Numbered from the stretch's first letter, positions 1 through 13,056 are shown. The stretch is 64,000 bases of DNA from Caulobacter sp. 73W (GCF_041021955.1 NZ_CP158375.1:3336501-3400500), one strand, 5' to 3'. Notes: generated from the letters alone by a model not told the origin. Program-made: numbers and translations.

Positions 1-1520
<1,520 letters not shown>

Positions 1521-1864
1521 CTGCTCGTCCTTTCTCTTCGCGGACGACACAAGGTCGTCCCGGCGGCGCGGACCGGCGCGCGGACGCGTCCGGTCCCGTC
1601 GCTCGACGAGCCCGCGATGCGCCCGGCAAGGCCGGGTTCACGCCAGTGAAGGCCGGGCCCGCGTCCTCGCGCGCCTGGCCGCTGAACTCCATCGACTGTG
1701 GCGAGGAGCGCCGCGGGGGAATGGCCTCGATGGCCGGCGGCGGGATCTAAGTAGCAAATCTATCAAATTCATCAATACTAATATTTTGCAAAAACCCCTC
1801 GCCACTTGCTAGGGATGGATGTCGCGAACGCCCGCCGAAGCGGGCGAGGAGCCAGAAAGGCCAG
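1521..1864. other. Intergenic region between divergent GMC gene and HTH-GAF regulator
   Basis: This 344-base gap separates two divergent genes. The part next to the oxidoreductase is GC-rich and holds no convincing small gene. Bases 1748-1800 are strikingly AT-rich compared with the rest (runs such as AAATCTATCAAATTCATC), which suggests a promoter for the rightward regulator, but no clear -35/-10 pair could be assigned. Confidence 0.4.
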
Positions 1865-2962
1865 ATGGACAAGGACATTTTGACCACGGCCGAGGCCGCC
1901 AGGATCCTCGGGGTGTCGACGCGAACGGCGCAGCTGCTGATCGAGGGTGGCTCGGTGCCGTCGTGGAAGACCCCGGGCGGACATCGTCGGGTCTACCGCG
2001 CCGACGTCGAGGGCCTGATCGACCTGCCGGTGGCCGCCGCCGCGCCGCCGTCGGTCCGCGTCGTCGTGGCCGCCTCCAAGCAGAGCGCGCCGCTTTATCG
2101 CGAGCTGGCCGACGGTCTCGCCGAGGGCGAGATCCTCGTGTTCGAGGATCCGCTCCTGGCCGAACGCGCCGTCCGCGCCGCGCCGACCCGCCTGCTGGTC
2201 CTCGATGTCGACGGCGCCGATCCGACGCGGCTCGACCAACTGCATCGCCTGGCGGCCGACGCCTCGGTCGCCGAGGTCCTGGCCGTGGGGAAAGCCTCGG
2301 CGGGCGATCCGCCGCCCGCGCGCTTGCTCGGGACGCCCGCCGAAGCCTTGGAGGCCGTCAGGGCCACGTTGGCCAAGGGCGCCGCCGCGCCCGCCGCGGC
2401 GCCGTTCCCGCTCGCCCTCAACGAGGCCCAGAGGCTGGTGGCCCTGGAGCGCACCGGCCTCCTAGACACGCCGCCCGAGGAGGCCTTCGACCGCCTAACC
2501 TGGCTGGCCGCGCGGGCGCTGGATGCGCCCATCTCGCTCGTCACCCTGCTCACCCCGGCGCGCCAGTGGTTCAAGTCGCGCCTTGGGCTGGAGATGGCCG
2601 AGACGCCGCGAAGCTGGGCCTTTTGCAACTACACCTTGATGCGCAAGGACGTGTTCTCGGTGGAGGACCTCTCGACCGACCCGCGCTTCGCCGATAATCC
2701 GGCTGTGGCCGCCGACGACGGTTTTCGCTTCTACGCCGGCGCGCCGATCCTCGACGAGGACGGCTACCCCGTGGGCTCCTTGTGCGTCATCGACCGCAAG
2801 CCGCGCGTCCTCACCGCCGACCAGTCGCGGGCGCTGATGGAACTGGCGCGGATGGGCTCCACCGAGGTGCGCCTTCGCGGCGCGCAAAAGCGCCTGCGCC
2901 AGGCGGTCGGACGCGGCGACGCCAAGCTTCCGCCCATGGCTCCGCCGCCGCGCCGCGGATAG
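1865..2962 (+). CDS. Excisionase/MerR-type HTH protein with C-terminal GAF domain
   Basis: A 365-residue putative sensor-regulator. Residues 5-52 are a helix-turn-helix of the excisionase/MerR kind (TTAEAARILGVSTRTAQLL, then the wing KTPGGHRRVYRADVEGLID). Residues 65-150 form an alpha/beta segment (VRVVVAASK, RLLVLDVDGADP) that resembles a degenerate receiver or similar fold. Residues 190-340 are a GAF domain of the type often found in bacterial sensor kinases (RLVALERTGLLDTPPEEAFD, WFKSRLGLEMAETPRSWAFC, FYAGAPILDEDGYPVGSLCV). No kinase or cyclase output is present, so DNA binding is the likely output. RBS AGAAAGG precedes ATG 1865. Ligand and targets are unknown; the divergent oxidoreductase is one possible target. 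Confidence 0.85.
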   Translation: MDKDILTTAEAARILGVSTRTAQLLIEGGSVPSWKTPGGHRRVYRADVEGLIDLPVAAAAPPSVRVVVAASKQSAPLYRELADGLAEGEILVFEDPLLAERAVRAAPTRLLVLDVDGADPTRLDQLHRLAADASVAEVLAVGKASAGDPPPARLLGTPAEALEAVRATLAKGAAAPAAAPFPLALNEAQRLVALERTGLLDTPPEEAFDRLTWLAARALDAPISLVTLLTPARQWFKSRLGLEMAETPRSWAFCNYTLMRKDVFSVEDLSTDPRFADNPAVAADDGFRFYAGAPILDEDGYPVGSLCVIDRKPRVLTADQSRALMELARMGSTEVRLRGAQKRLRQAVGRGDAKLPPMAPPPRRG

Positions 2963-3043
2963 GCGGGCGGCGTCGGACGGTCGAGATCGAGCCGTTGTCC
3001 ACGACCGCCTTCGCGCCGTGAATTGATTAGACGGGCGTCGTGC

Positions 3044-3907
3044 TCAAGGCTCGCCGTCGATGTCGGCCATGAACCGATCGAGCAGGGCGTTGAACTTCCC
3101 CGAGGCGCTCCAGTGCGCCGCGTGGCCGGCCCCAGCGAGCCTGAAACACTGGCCGCGCCAGAGATTTCCCCACGACACGCCGTCGAGATAATCCAGCCGG
3201 ATCAGCGGATCTTGCGCGCCGTTGACGACCGCGATGGGGACCTTGGCGTTCTCCACCACGCGTCTTTGGTCATGGCCGTCTCCCCGACGCGCGGCCTCGA
3301 AGAGCGTCGGCCGGAAGCGACGGTCGGCGCGCGCGATGGCCCGTCCAAGGAAAGCCTCCGGCGGGGCACCGAACATCGTCTCCGCGAAGACCTCGACCTC
3401 CTCGACGGACAGGACGGCCTTGGCTGGCAGGCCTGCGGCGGGGGAGGTGACGAAGCCCTCGGCGAAGCCGCCGGGGCGCACGGGCGGGGTTCCGGTGAGC
3501 ACGAGGCCCCGAAGTCCGTCGAACCGCGCCAGCATCTCGATGGCGACATGGCCGCCAAGCGACCAGCCCACGATGACCGCCCGCTCGAGCCCAAGCGCGT
3601 CCAGCGCCTCCAGGAGACACTCGGCCAGTCCGGAGCGGTTGTAGGTGCGCACGGGGTCGAACGCATCGCCGGACGCGCCGTGGCCGGGCAGGTCCAGGCG
3701 CACCATCCGCCGCCCTTTCAGGAGGGGGCTCGCCAGCTGCCTGTCGAAGACCTGGCGGCACGACGAGTTTCCGTGGAGCATGACGATGGGCGTTCCGTCG
3801 CCGGCGATATCATCGACCGCCAGCGCGGCATGCGTCGTGCGAACGAACCGCAGGCTGTCCGGTCGGTTGGCGGCGGGCGTCGATTGGACGGTCTTCGGCG
3901 TTGGCAT
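3044..3907 (-). CDS. Alpha/beta hydrolase
   Basis: A 287-residue alpha/beta-fold hydrolase. The start at 3907 is fixed by a strong GGAGGA six bases upstream; a longer reading to 4120 has no support. Oxyanion motif HGNSS at about 45-49, nucleophile elbow GWSLGG with Ser 116, acid candidate Asp in NGAQDPLI, and catalytic His in GAGHAAHW near the C-terminus. The DLPGHGASGD segment at 72-81 is typical of the esterase/haloperoxidase-like group. No signal peptide is seen, so it is probably cytoplasmic. Substrate unknown. It stands alone and is divergent from the RTX protein gene. Confidence 0.85.
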   Translation of the reverse strand: MPTPKTVQSTPAANRPDSLRFVRTTHAALAVDDIAGDGTPIVMLHGNSSCRQVFDRQLASPLLKGRRMVRLDLPGHGASGDAFDPVRTYNRSGLAECLLEALDALGLERAVIVGWSLGGHVAIEMLARFDGLRGLVLTGTPPVRPGGFAEGFVTSPAAGLPAKAVLSVEEVEVFAETMFGAPPEAFLGRAIARADRRFRPTLFEAARRGDGHDQRRVVENAKVPIAVVNGAQDPLIRLDYLDGVSWGNLWRGQCFRLAGAGHAAHWSASGKFNALLDRFMADIDGEP

Positions 3908-4171
3908 GGCGGATCCTCCAGAAGATCGCACGCCGCCCTTTCGCGCCATCCGCATGGCGGTCCGATCAAGCAGCTGAACTATGCCGGGGCGATGTCGCTT
4001 GGGTTTCCTAAGATAGGGGTTCGGTTTCAGACGTAATGCCGGGGGCTTTTCCGGCGGTTGAAGGTCCGCGGCCGCTTTGAGACCGCTGTCGCGGGACTGA
4101 CAAAGCAGGCCGGCGTGCATCTCGTCGCCTCCACACGCATTTGATGAGCTTCAGTATTGTGGGAGGCCGTA

Positions 4172-6307
4172 ATGACGACCGTGATCACCGCCGACTACCG
4201 CCTGCCCGCGGGAGAGGTCGTCTCCACCGTCAACGAGACGACGTTCGTCATTCAGAGCAGCAGTCCCGTCGACAGTCCGGCCGTGACCATAGAGGGCCGG
4301 ATCGACGCCCGGTTCTCGACGGCGGGTTCGGCCTCGCAGCAGCAGGCGATCATGACGCTGGGCTCGGCATGGTCCTCCAAGCCGCTGACCATCGCTTCGA
4401 GCGGCGTGGTGAGCGTGAACGCCACCAATGACGCCCCGGTCAGCTTTCTTTACGGGTATCCGGGCTCCCCCAGCTTCATCAACCGTGGACGCGTCGAGGT
4501 CTTCGCCGCGGGCGATGGCGCGGGGATTTCGACCGGAGCCGCCTTCAACACGCTTCTCGACAACGCCGGCTTTCTTGGCGTGACCTCGCAGGGTGGAGCC
4601 GTCGGCATGCGCCTGCTGGGCGGCGGGGAGATCGTGAACAGCGGACAGATCCGCGTGCTCAGCGACAGTCTTTACGCCATCGGTCTCGACGTCTCCGGCA
4701 TCGCGGCCAGTTTCCTGAACACGGGCGAAATCCGCGTCGAGAGCAATGATGACCAGGTCCTGTCGGTGGGCGTGTTGTGGAAGGCTCCGTTCTACTCAGA
4801 CGACGTCTGGATCAACCGAGGGCTCATCCGCGCCGACGCGGCCCTGCAGGTCCTCGCCGACGGTCCGGTGGCGGTGATCCCGCTCTTCACAAACCTCGGC
4901 ACGCTGGACGGGGAGGTGAGCTTCATTGGCGGTCAGGGCCAGCGTTTTGCCAACAGCGGCGCTGTCTGGGGCCAGGTGCAACTGGGCGGCGGCGAGGACA
5001 TCTACGACGCGGCCCCGGCCGCTGGCGGATTGCCGGCGGGCGGAATGGTCAGCGGTGCGGTGTTCGGCGGCGCGGGCGACGACATCCTGACCGGCGCGGG
5101 CATGGACGATCGCCTGTATGGCGGCGACGGAAACGACCGCATCGACGGCGGCGGGCAGTCCGACTTCCTCGAGGGTGGGGCGGGCGACGACATCCTCGAC
5201 GGCGGCGCCGACCGCGACACCGTGAGCTACGCTGACGCGCCGCGGGGCGTTACCGTCGATCTTCTGGCCGGACGAGCCAGCGGTCACGGCCTCGACCAGC
5301 TTTCCGGGTTCGAGAACGTGCTTGGAAGCGCCTTCGCCGACGTGATCCTCGGCGCGGGCCTTGGCGAACAACTTCGCGGCGGCGATGGGGACGACGTTTT
5401 CGAGGGGCGGGCCGGCGATGATCTGATCGACGGCGGGGCCGGTGTCGACCTGGCCGCCTACAGTGGGCGCTTCCAGGACTATCGACTGACCGATGTCGAT
5501 CTCACCGTCGGCACGATCTCCGTCCGCGACCTGCGGGCGGGCGGCGAGGGGACGGACACACTGGTCGCGATCGAGACCCTCAAATTTCAGGATCGAACCG
5601 CCTCCATCGCCGCGCCTTCCCTCGAGGCTCCGGTGACGATCGCCTATACGCAAATCCTGGAACGCCCGAGCGTGGGGGTGAACGCCATCGCGATCAACGA
5701 CCTGAACGCGCGTGTGACGGGCGGTGAGTTGAGCAGGGATCAGGCGATCGCGACGATCGTCGACCTCGCCGACGCCACCACTTCGGTGGCGACGCTTTCG
5801 TATCAGTTCTTCACCGGCCGTGTGCCCACCGCTGCGGGCCTCAACTACCTGGTTGCGCCAGATGGCCCCAATCCCAATAACCTCAACAGCGCCTACTACC
5901 AGACGTTCAACCTGGAGAACCGCTACATTAATTTCGCGGTGAACCTTGGTCGAGATGGCGAGGGCAAGGCGGCGTTCACGGCCGAGTATGGAGCGCTCAC
6001 GCTCTTGGAGGCCACCCGCGCCGCCTATGCCGAGATTTTTGGAACGCAACCGGACGACACCCGCGTGGCGGCGATCCTCTCGGGAGGTCGCGACGCGTAC
6101 TTCGCCACGTATGGCGGCGACGGCCTCGACGGCATCGGGACGAAGGCCGCCATGGCCGGGTGGCTTCTGGGCGAGGCGGCCAAGGCGGACACGGGGGTCT
6201 ATGCCCTGGCGAATGAAGCCTTCTTGACCGACGTGGCCGACGCAGCGACCTACGGCGTCGATATCCTCGCCGTATATGGCTCCGGTGATGCGGGCCTCCT
6301 CGTCTGA
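4172..6307 (+). CDS. RTX calcium-binding protein with RsaA-like C-terminal module
   Basis: A 711-residue probable surface or secreted protein; start at ATG 4172 follows GGGAGG at 4161-4166. No Sec signal peptide is visible, which with the RTX repeats suggests type I secretion. Residues 1-290 carry a loose parallel beta-helix pattern with recurring N-x-G turns (FINRGRVEV, IVNSGQIRV, FLNTGEIRV, WINRGLIRA, FANSGAVWG). Residues about 300-425 hold glycine/aspartate nonapeptides (GGAGDDILT, GGDGNDRIDGG, GGDGDDVFEG) that bind calcium in RTX proteins. Residues about 510-705 (TSVATLSYQFFTGRVPTAA, LENRYINFAVNLG) closely resemble the N-terminal LPS-anchoring region of RsaA as I remember it. The gene at 19038-22697 ends in the same module. 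Anchoring by this module is inference. Confidence 0.85.
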   Translation: MTTVITADYRLPAGEVVSTVNETTFVIQSSSPVDSPAVTIEGRIDARFSTAGSASQQQAIMTLGSAWSSKPLTIASSGVVSVNATNDAPVSFLYGYPGSPSFINRGRVEVFAAGDGAGISTGAAFNTLLDNAGFLGVTSQGGAVGMRLLGGGEIVNSGQIRVLSDSLYAIGLDVSGIAASFLNTGEIRVESNDDQVLSVGVLWKAPFYSDDVWINRGLIRADAALQVLADGPVAVIPLFTNLGTLDGEVSFIGGQGQRFANSGAVWGQVQLGGGEDIYDAAPAAGGLPAGGMVSGAVFGGAGDDILTGAGMDDRLYGGDGNDRIDGGGQSDFLEGGAGDDILDGGADRDTVSYADAPRGVTVDLLAGRASGHGLDQLSGFENVLGSAFADVILGAGLGEQLRGGDGDDVFEGRAGDDLIDGGAGVDLAAYSGRFQDYRLTDVDLTVGTISVRDLRAGGEGTDTLVAIETLKFQDRTASIAAPSLEAPVTIAYTQILERPSVGVNAIAINDLNARVTGGELSRDQAIATIVDLADATTSVATLSYQFFTGRVPTAAGLNYLVAPDGPNPNNLNSAYYQTFNLENRYINFAVNLGRDGEGKAAFTAEYGALTLLEATRAAYAEIFGTQPDDTRVAAILSGGRDAYFATYGGDGLDGIGTKAAMAGWLLGEAAKADTGVYALANEAFLTDVADAATYGVDILAVYGSGDAGLLV

Positions 6308-6385
6308 TCGACGCCGAGGATCGCCGGTGTTCGTCCTGAAGGTCGGATGGGAGCCGATACTTGGGGGCGTGAGCGCCCGGCCAGG

Positions 6386-6419
6386 AAAAAAGCCCGCCCC
6401 GGCGGGCGCCGGGGCGGGC
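6386..6419 (-). terminator. Rho-independent terminator of katG
   Basis: On the minus strand a near-perfect GC hairpin (GCCCGCCCCGG arms, 6392-6419) is followed by six T residues (6386-6391 read as A on the plus strand). It lies 20 bases after the katG stop. The hairpin itself could also slow transcription arriving from the convergent RTX gene, but the T-run is only on the katG side. Confidence 0.9.
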
Positions 6420-6439
6420 TCTTCGGCATCGGCGGCTTA

Positions 6440-8695
<2,256 letters not shown>

Positions 8696-8861
8696 CTAGT
8701 CCCGCGCCATCGGCCCCGGCAAAACGAAAAACCCTATGGCCAAGCATGAGCCGCTCTATGGCGAGCAGCGGCCATCGGCCGCACCTATGAGTGGAGCTTG
8801 GCCGGCGAATCTGGCCTTTTGCCCGCTGAACAAGGGCTTCGCGCGAAAAGGGGAGGGGTTC

Positions 8862-11800
8862 ATGGTTTCGCCGATCACCAAGTACTCCCTGGTCCAGCTG
8901 CAGAACCTGTCGGCGACCGAAGCCCAGACGCTGACCGCCACCGACATGAAGCTGCTGACCTCCTCGCAGCTTGGCGCCATCGGCGCGTCGGGCATCGGCG
9001 AGCTCACCGCCGCCCAGGTCGAGGCGCTGTCGGCCTCTCAGATCAAGGGGCTTAAGGCCGGCCAGATCCCGCTCCTGGGCGGGGCGGTGTCGTTCTCGCC
9101 AAGCCAGTTGGGCGTCTTCGCCTCCGACCAGATGCAGGCCCTGACCGCGACGCAGATCGCCGCCTTCGACGTGGCCGATCTTCGCGTCCTGACAGCCGCG
9201 CAGCTTTCGGCCCTGTCGGCCACCGGGATCAACACCCTGGATGACGCCCAGCTCGATGCGCTCAGCGCCCGCCAATTGGGCGGGCTGAGCACCACCGCCC
9301 TGTCGCGGCTGGACGCCACCCAGGTCGCGTCCCTCGACGCCACCCAGATCAAGGGCTTGAGCGTCAGCCAGCTTCGCGGCCTGAGCGAGGCCGATTTCGA
9401 CGAGTTCAGCGCCGCCCAGGTCGGAGCCATGTCGGGCGCGCAGCTGGGCGCCCTGTCGGCGACCAATCTGAGCAGCCTGTCGGCCACGCAGATCCAGACC
9501 CTCGACGCAACGCAGATGCGCGGCCTGACCGCCACCCAGCTGAAGGGGCTGAACGCCGGCGACATGGCCGAGTTCGGCGCGGCCCAGATCGGCGCCCTGT
9601 CGGTCGCCCAGATAGGCGCGCTGAGCGCCGCCCAGCTGGCGGGACTGGCCGACACCCAACTTCACGCGCTCAGCGCCACACAGGCCGGCGGCATCTCGCC
9701 CAGCCAGTTGAAGGCGCTGGCCGCCACCGACATCGCCCGGCTGGGCGTCACCCAGATCGGCGGGCTGAAGGCTGGCCAGCTCAGCGCCCTGAGCGCCGAG
9801 GCGCTGGGGATGTTCGGCACGGCGCAGGTCCAGGCCCTGGCCGGCAGCCAGCTCTACGGCCTGAGCTCCACCGCCTTTTCGAGCCTGAACGAGACGCAAG
9901 TCGGGACCCTGACCGCGACCCAGGTGCGCGGACTGTCCGTCGGCCAGATCCGGGTGATGGACCCCGACGCGCTTGGCGATTTCAACGAGACCCAGATCGC
10001 GGCCCTGACCGCCAGCCAGCTCGGCGCGCTGTCGGCGACCAACCTGTCCAGCCTGACGGCGACGCAGGTCCAGAGCCTCAACGCCAGCCAGGTCCGCGGG
10101 CTGACGACCTCGCAGATCAAGGCGATGAGCAACGCCGATCTGGCGAGGTTCGGCGAGACGCAGATGCGCGCGCTCAGCCCCTCGCAGCTGACCGCGCTCA
10201 GCGCCGGGCAGCTGTCGTCGCTGGATGCGGCCCAGATCGGCGCGCTGGGCTCCCAGGTCCGCTCGATCACCGCCGGCCAGATGGCGGGACTGAGCCTGAC
10301 CGACCTGCGCGAGTTCGACGTCACGCAGTTCCGTTCGCTGACCGCCGCGCAACTGACGGCCATGGGCGGCGCCAGCGCCCAGATCCTCGACGAGACGCGG
10401 CTGGCTTCCTTGTCCGCGGCGCAGCTTGGCGGCCTGTCGATGACCGCTCTGGACCAGCTGAGCGCGACCCAGATCGCCACGCTCAGCGCAACGCAGGTGC
10501 GTGGGCTGACCGTCAATCAGATCCGATCCCTGGACGCGACGGCGTTTGGCCATCTCACCGATGATCAGGTGGCGGCCCTGGGCGCGCCGCAGTTGGCCGC
10601 TCTGTCGGTCACCAATCTCAACAGTCTGGACGCCGCGCAGATCCAGTCCCTGGACGCGGCGCGCGTCAAGGGCCTGGGCCCCACGCAGCTGGCCGGCCTG
10701 TCGTCGACCTGGATCGCCGGGCTCGGGCGCGAGCAGGTCCAGGCCCTGACGGCGGCGCAGATCAAGGCTCTGACCGCCACCGCCATCAAGACCCTGAGCG
10801 CCGACCAGGTCGGATACCTGTCCGCGGCCCAGATCCAGGGCCTGGCCGCCTCGCAGCTTTCAGGGCTGGATCTGACCGGCATCCAGAAGTTCAGCGCCAC
10901 CCAGTTGCGGGCCATGACGGGCGCGCAGTTGAGCGGCCTGTCGACCCTGTCGATCCTCGACGAGGCGACGCTGGACCGGCTGACGGCCAGCCAGCTGGCC
11001 GGGCTGAAGGCGACGCAGTTCAGCTCACTGACGTCCACCCAGGTCGCCTCGCTGGAGGCGTCCCAGCTTCGCGGCCTGTCGACCAGCCAGCTGCGTGGTC
11101 TCGACGCCACGGACCTCGCCGAGTTCGGCGCGGCGCAGATGGCCGGACTGACGCCCGCCCAGGTCGCCGGCCTGACCGGCGAGCAACTGACGCGGCTGTC
11201 GAGCACGCAGCTCGGCGCGCTGACCGCCGCCCAGATGCGGGCGCTGTCGGCCAACCAGCTCAAGGCCCTGACGCCCACCGACATCGCCCGCTTCGAGCCC
11301 GCGCAGCTGGCGAACCTCACCGCGGCTCAGCTTGGCGGCATGGGGCCGGAGGTGTTGTCGGCCCTCAACCAGACGCAGGTCGCGGCCCTGACGCCGGCTC
11401 AACTGAGAGGGCTGTCGGCCGCCGCCGTGGCCAATCTCAGCGACGACCAGGTGGGCTATCTGGGACTGGATCAGATCCGGGCGCTGACGCCCTCGCAGCT
11501 CAAGGCCCTGGGGGCGGAGGACTTCGCCGAGTTCACGCCGGCCCAGGTGGCGGCTTTCAGCGGCGCCCAGCTTGGCGCGCTGTCGACCACCAATATCAAT
11601 AGCCTCAGCTCGACCCAGATCGCCGGGCTCGACGCGACCCAGACGCGCGGGCTGACGGCGACGCAGCTGGAAGCCTTGGCGCTGGTCAAGCTGAACGCCT
11701 TTGGCGCGACCCAGATCGGCGCCCTGACCCAGGTTCAGATCCGGGCCCTGTCGCCGACCGCCGTCTCAGGCCTTGGCGCGACCCAGGTGGCCCTGCTGTC

Positions 11801-12119
11801 GGCGACCCAGGTCCAGGCGCTCAGCGCGACCCAGCTTGGCGCCTTGTCCGCGACCGATTTCGCGGAGCTTCAGCCCAGCCAGGTGCTAGCCCTAACGCCG
11901 ACCCAGATGGGCGGACTTGCCGAGGCGGTGATCGACGCCCTGTCCCTGGCCCAGATGCCGCTCTTCGCGCCGACCCAGATTTCCGGCCTGACGCCCACGC
12001 AGCTGGGCCGGCTGAGCGTCGCTCACATCGCCGCCCTGACCGACGACCAGGTCGCGGCCATGACCCCGGCGCAAATCCAGTCCCTGGACGAGGCTCGTCG
12101 CATGGCCCTGGTGGAGTAG
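8862..12119 (+). CDS. Giant octapeptide-repeat protein
   Basis: A 1085-residue protein of unknown function, made almost wholly of tandem 8-residue units with consensus L-[S/T/D]-x-[A/T]-Q-[I/L/V]-x-[G/A]; about 134 units. The Leu at position 1, the Gln at position 5 and the aliphatic residue at position 6 are nearly invariant. Ser/Thr at 2, often followed by Pro, suggests a helix N-cap, so a solenoid of very short helices is one model; a beta-solenoid is another. A higher-order repeat of 24 units is present. Start ATG 8862 follows GGGAGGGG at 8851-8858; an in-frame ATG at 8736 has no RBS. There is no signal peptide, no membrane segment and no C-terminal domain outside the repeats. Export route, if any, and partner are unknown. 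It diverges from katG. Confidence 0.9.
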   Translation: MVSPITKYSLVQLQNLSATEAQTLTATDMKLLTSSQLGAIGASGIGELTAAQVEALSASQIKGLKAGQIPLLGGAVSFSPSQLGVFASDQMQALTATQIAAFDVADLRVLTAAQLSALSATGINTLDDAQLDALSARQLGGLSTTALSRLDATQVASLDATQIKGLSVSQLRGLSEADFDEFSAAQVGAMSGAQLGALSATNLSSLSATQIQTLDATQMRGLTATQLKGLNAGDMAEFGAAQIGALSVAQIGALSAAQLAGLADTQLHALSATQAGGISPSQLKALAATDIARLGVTQIGGLKAGQLSALSAEALGMFGTAQVQALAGSQLYGLSSTAFSSLNETQVGTLTATQVRGLSVGQIRVMDPDALGDFNETQIAALTASQLGALSATNLSSLTATQVQSLNASQVRGLTTSQIKAMSNADLARFGETQMRALSPSQLTALSAGQLSSLDAAQIGALGSQVRSITAGQMAGLSLTDLREFDVTQFRSLTAAQLTAMGGASAQILDETRLASLSAAQLGGLSMTALDQLSATQIATLSATQVRGLTVNQIRSLDATAFGHLTDDQVAALGAPQLAALSVTNLNSLDAAQIQSLDAARVKGLGPTQLAGLSSTWIAGLGREQVQALTAAQIKALTATAIKTLSADQVGYLSAAQIQGLAASQLSGLDLTGIQKFSATQLRAMTGAQLSGLSTLSILDEATLDRLTASQLAGLKATQFSSLTSTQVASLEASQLRGLSTSQLRGLDATDLAEFGAAQMAGLTPAQVAGLTGEQLTRLSSTQLGALTAAQMRALSANQLKALTPTDIARFEPAQLANLTAAQLGGMGPEVLSALNQTQVAALTPAQLRGLSAAAVANLSDDQVGYLGLDQIRALTPSQLKALGAEDFAEFTPAQVAAFSGAQLGALSTTNINSLSSTQIAGLDATQTRGLTATQLEALALVKLNAFGATQIGALTQVQIRALSPTAVSGLGATQVALLSATQVQALSATQLGALSATDFAELQPSQVLALTPTQMGGLAEAVIDALSLAQMPLFAPTQISGLTPTQLGRLSVAHIAALTDDQVAAMTPAQIQSLDEARRMALVE
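8862..12119 (+). repeat. Nested tandem repeat: 24-bp unit within ~576-bp super-repeat
   Basis: The coding sequence repeats every 24 bases (one octad). Equivalent octads that break the Gln rule (STTALSRL, SSTAFSSL, SMTALDQL, LKATQFSS, STTNINSL) start at 9288, 9864, 10437, 11007 and 11583, giving spacings of 576, 573, 570 and 576 bases, that is about 24 octads. The shorter spacing at 9864-10437 is explained by one 7-residue unit (LGSQVRS, near 10248). This implies growth by duplication of 24-octad blocks. Confidence 0.85.
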
Positions 12120-12125
12120 GGCGGT

Positions 12126-12380
12126 TCAGGAAGCCGCGGCCGCCGTGCGGTGTCGCGGCTTCGCGGCGGAGGCGGCGGCTTGGCTAGTCGCCTTGGCCCG
12201 CGCCGCGAGCGCCGCGGGGGAGGCCTTCTTCTTGTGCTTCACGGGCAAGTCGAAGCGCGGTTTCGGGGGAAGGTTAGTCTGATACTCGGACTCGAAATGC
12301 GGCCCCGCCGCCAGGGCGGGCGAGCCGAAAGTCGCCGAAACAAGGCCGGCGACCATGAGAGACGTGACGATGGCGCGCAT
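12126..12380 (-). CDS. Small exported basic protein, unknown
   Basis: An 84-residue protein starting at ATG 12380, preceded by GAGG at good spacing. The first ~25 residues (MRAIVTSLMVAGLVSATFG, then SPALAA) are a clear Sec signal peptide with cleavage after AxA. The mature part is short, rich in Lys, Ala and Pro (KHKKKASPAALAARAKATS) and ends AAAAS, so it is probably unstructured. No family recognised. It is convergent with the octapeptide-repeat gene, their stops lying six bases apart. A longer reading to 12590 has no RBS or signal peptide. Confidence 0.65.
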   Translation of the reverse strand: MRAIVTSLMVAGLVSATFGSPALAAGPHFESEYQTNLPPKPRFDLPVKHKKKASPAALAARAKATSQAAASAAKPRHRTAAAAS

Positions 12381-12558
12381 GTGAAACCTCAAAGGGATCG
12401 CACCGCCTAGCGTGGGCCAGTACTGGTGCAATTGCAATCGGAGGTCGCATTTTCCCAAGTGGTGTCTCGGGGGCATGCCTCGTGCGCAGTGGTGTGGATC
12501 CGGCGCGGTCGGCGGCGTCCCGGGCGCTCGCGCCGTTCCGCGTACGCGCGCCGCCATC

Positions 12559-13056
12559 TTACTTCGGCGGGCAGCCCTTGAACTGACCAACCTTGGAGAC
12601 GCTAAGCCTGGACATGTTCAGCGGCATCATCGGGCTCATGGAGCCCCGGCCGGAGCCGGTGAACAGGTCGATCCGCTCGCCCTTGATCGCGCCGCCGACG
12701 TCGGAGGCGTACCAGTAGCCGTCGTGCATGCCGCCGTCGGGCATGGGCAGGCCGACGGTTTCCTTGATGAACAGGACGGTGCGGCGGGGGATCAGCTTGC
12801 TGTCGATGGCCGCGGTGCGCATGGCCACGACCTTGCAGCCCAGGCTGTCCAGCGCGCCGACGCCGCGCGCGCCCGCGTGATACAGCGTGGCTTTGAGCTT
12901 CATGTCGGCGATGCCCGGCGTGATCGCCGAGAGCGCGCCGATGATCAGTTCGCCCATGGGATCGGATCCCGTGGTCTGGGCGTTCTGTGCGTGAGCGGCC
13001 GAGGAAAATCCGGCCGCGACGGTGATGGCGGCCACAAGGCCAACAAGGCGACGCAT
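12559..13056 (-). CDS. Exported 3D-domain protein
   Basis: A 165-residue protein with an N-terminal signal peptide (MRRLVGLVAAITVAAG, cleavage near AHA). Residues 70-145 fit the 3D domain, named for three Asp residues that form the active site of MltA-like lytic transglycosylases: AAIDSKLIP, YASDVGGAIKG and RIDLFTG each supply one. Length and layout fit stand-alone 3D-domain proteins, which are thought to act on peptidoglycan; activity here is inferred. Start ATG 13056 was chosen for the signal peptide. It diverges from the GST gene at 13148. Confidence 0.8.
   Translation of the reverse strand: MRRLVGLVAAITVAAGFSSAAHAQNAQTTGSDPMGELIIGALSAITPGIADMKLKATLYHAGARGVGALDSLGCKVVAMRTAAIDSKLIPRRTVLFIKETVGLPMPDGGMHDGYWYASDVGGAIKGERIDLFTGSGRGSMSPMMPLNMSRLSVSKVGQFKGCPPK

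Noticed and set aside
8862..12119. Similarity of LTPAQVAGL units to TAL-effector repeats (LTPxQVVAIAS)
   Set aside because: TAL repeats are 33-35 residues long with a variable di-residue; here the period is 8 and the rest of the TAL repeat is absent.
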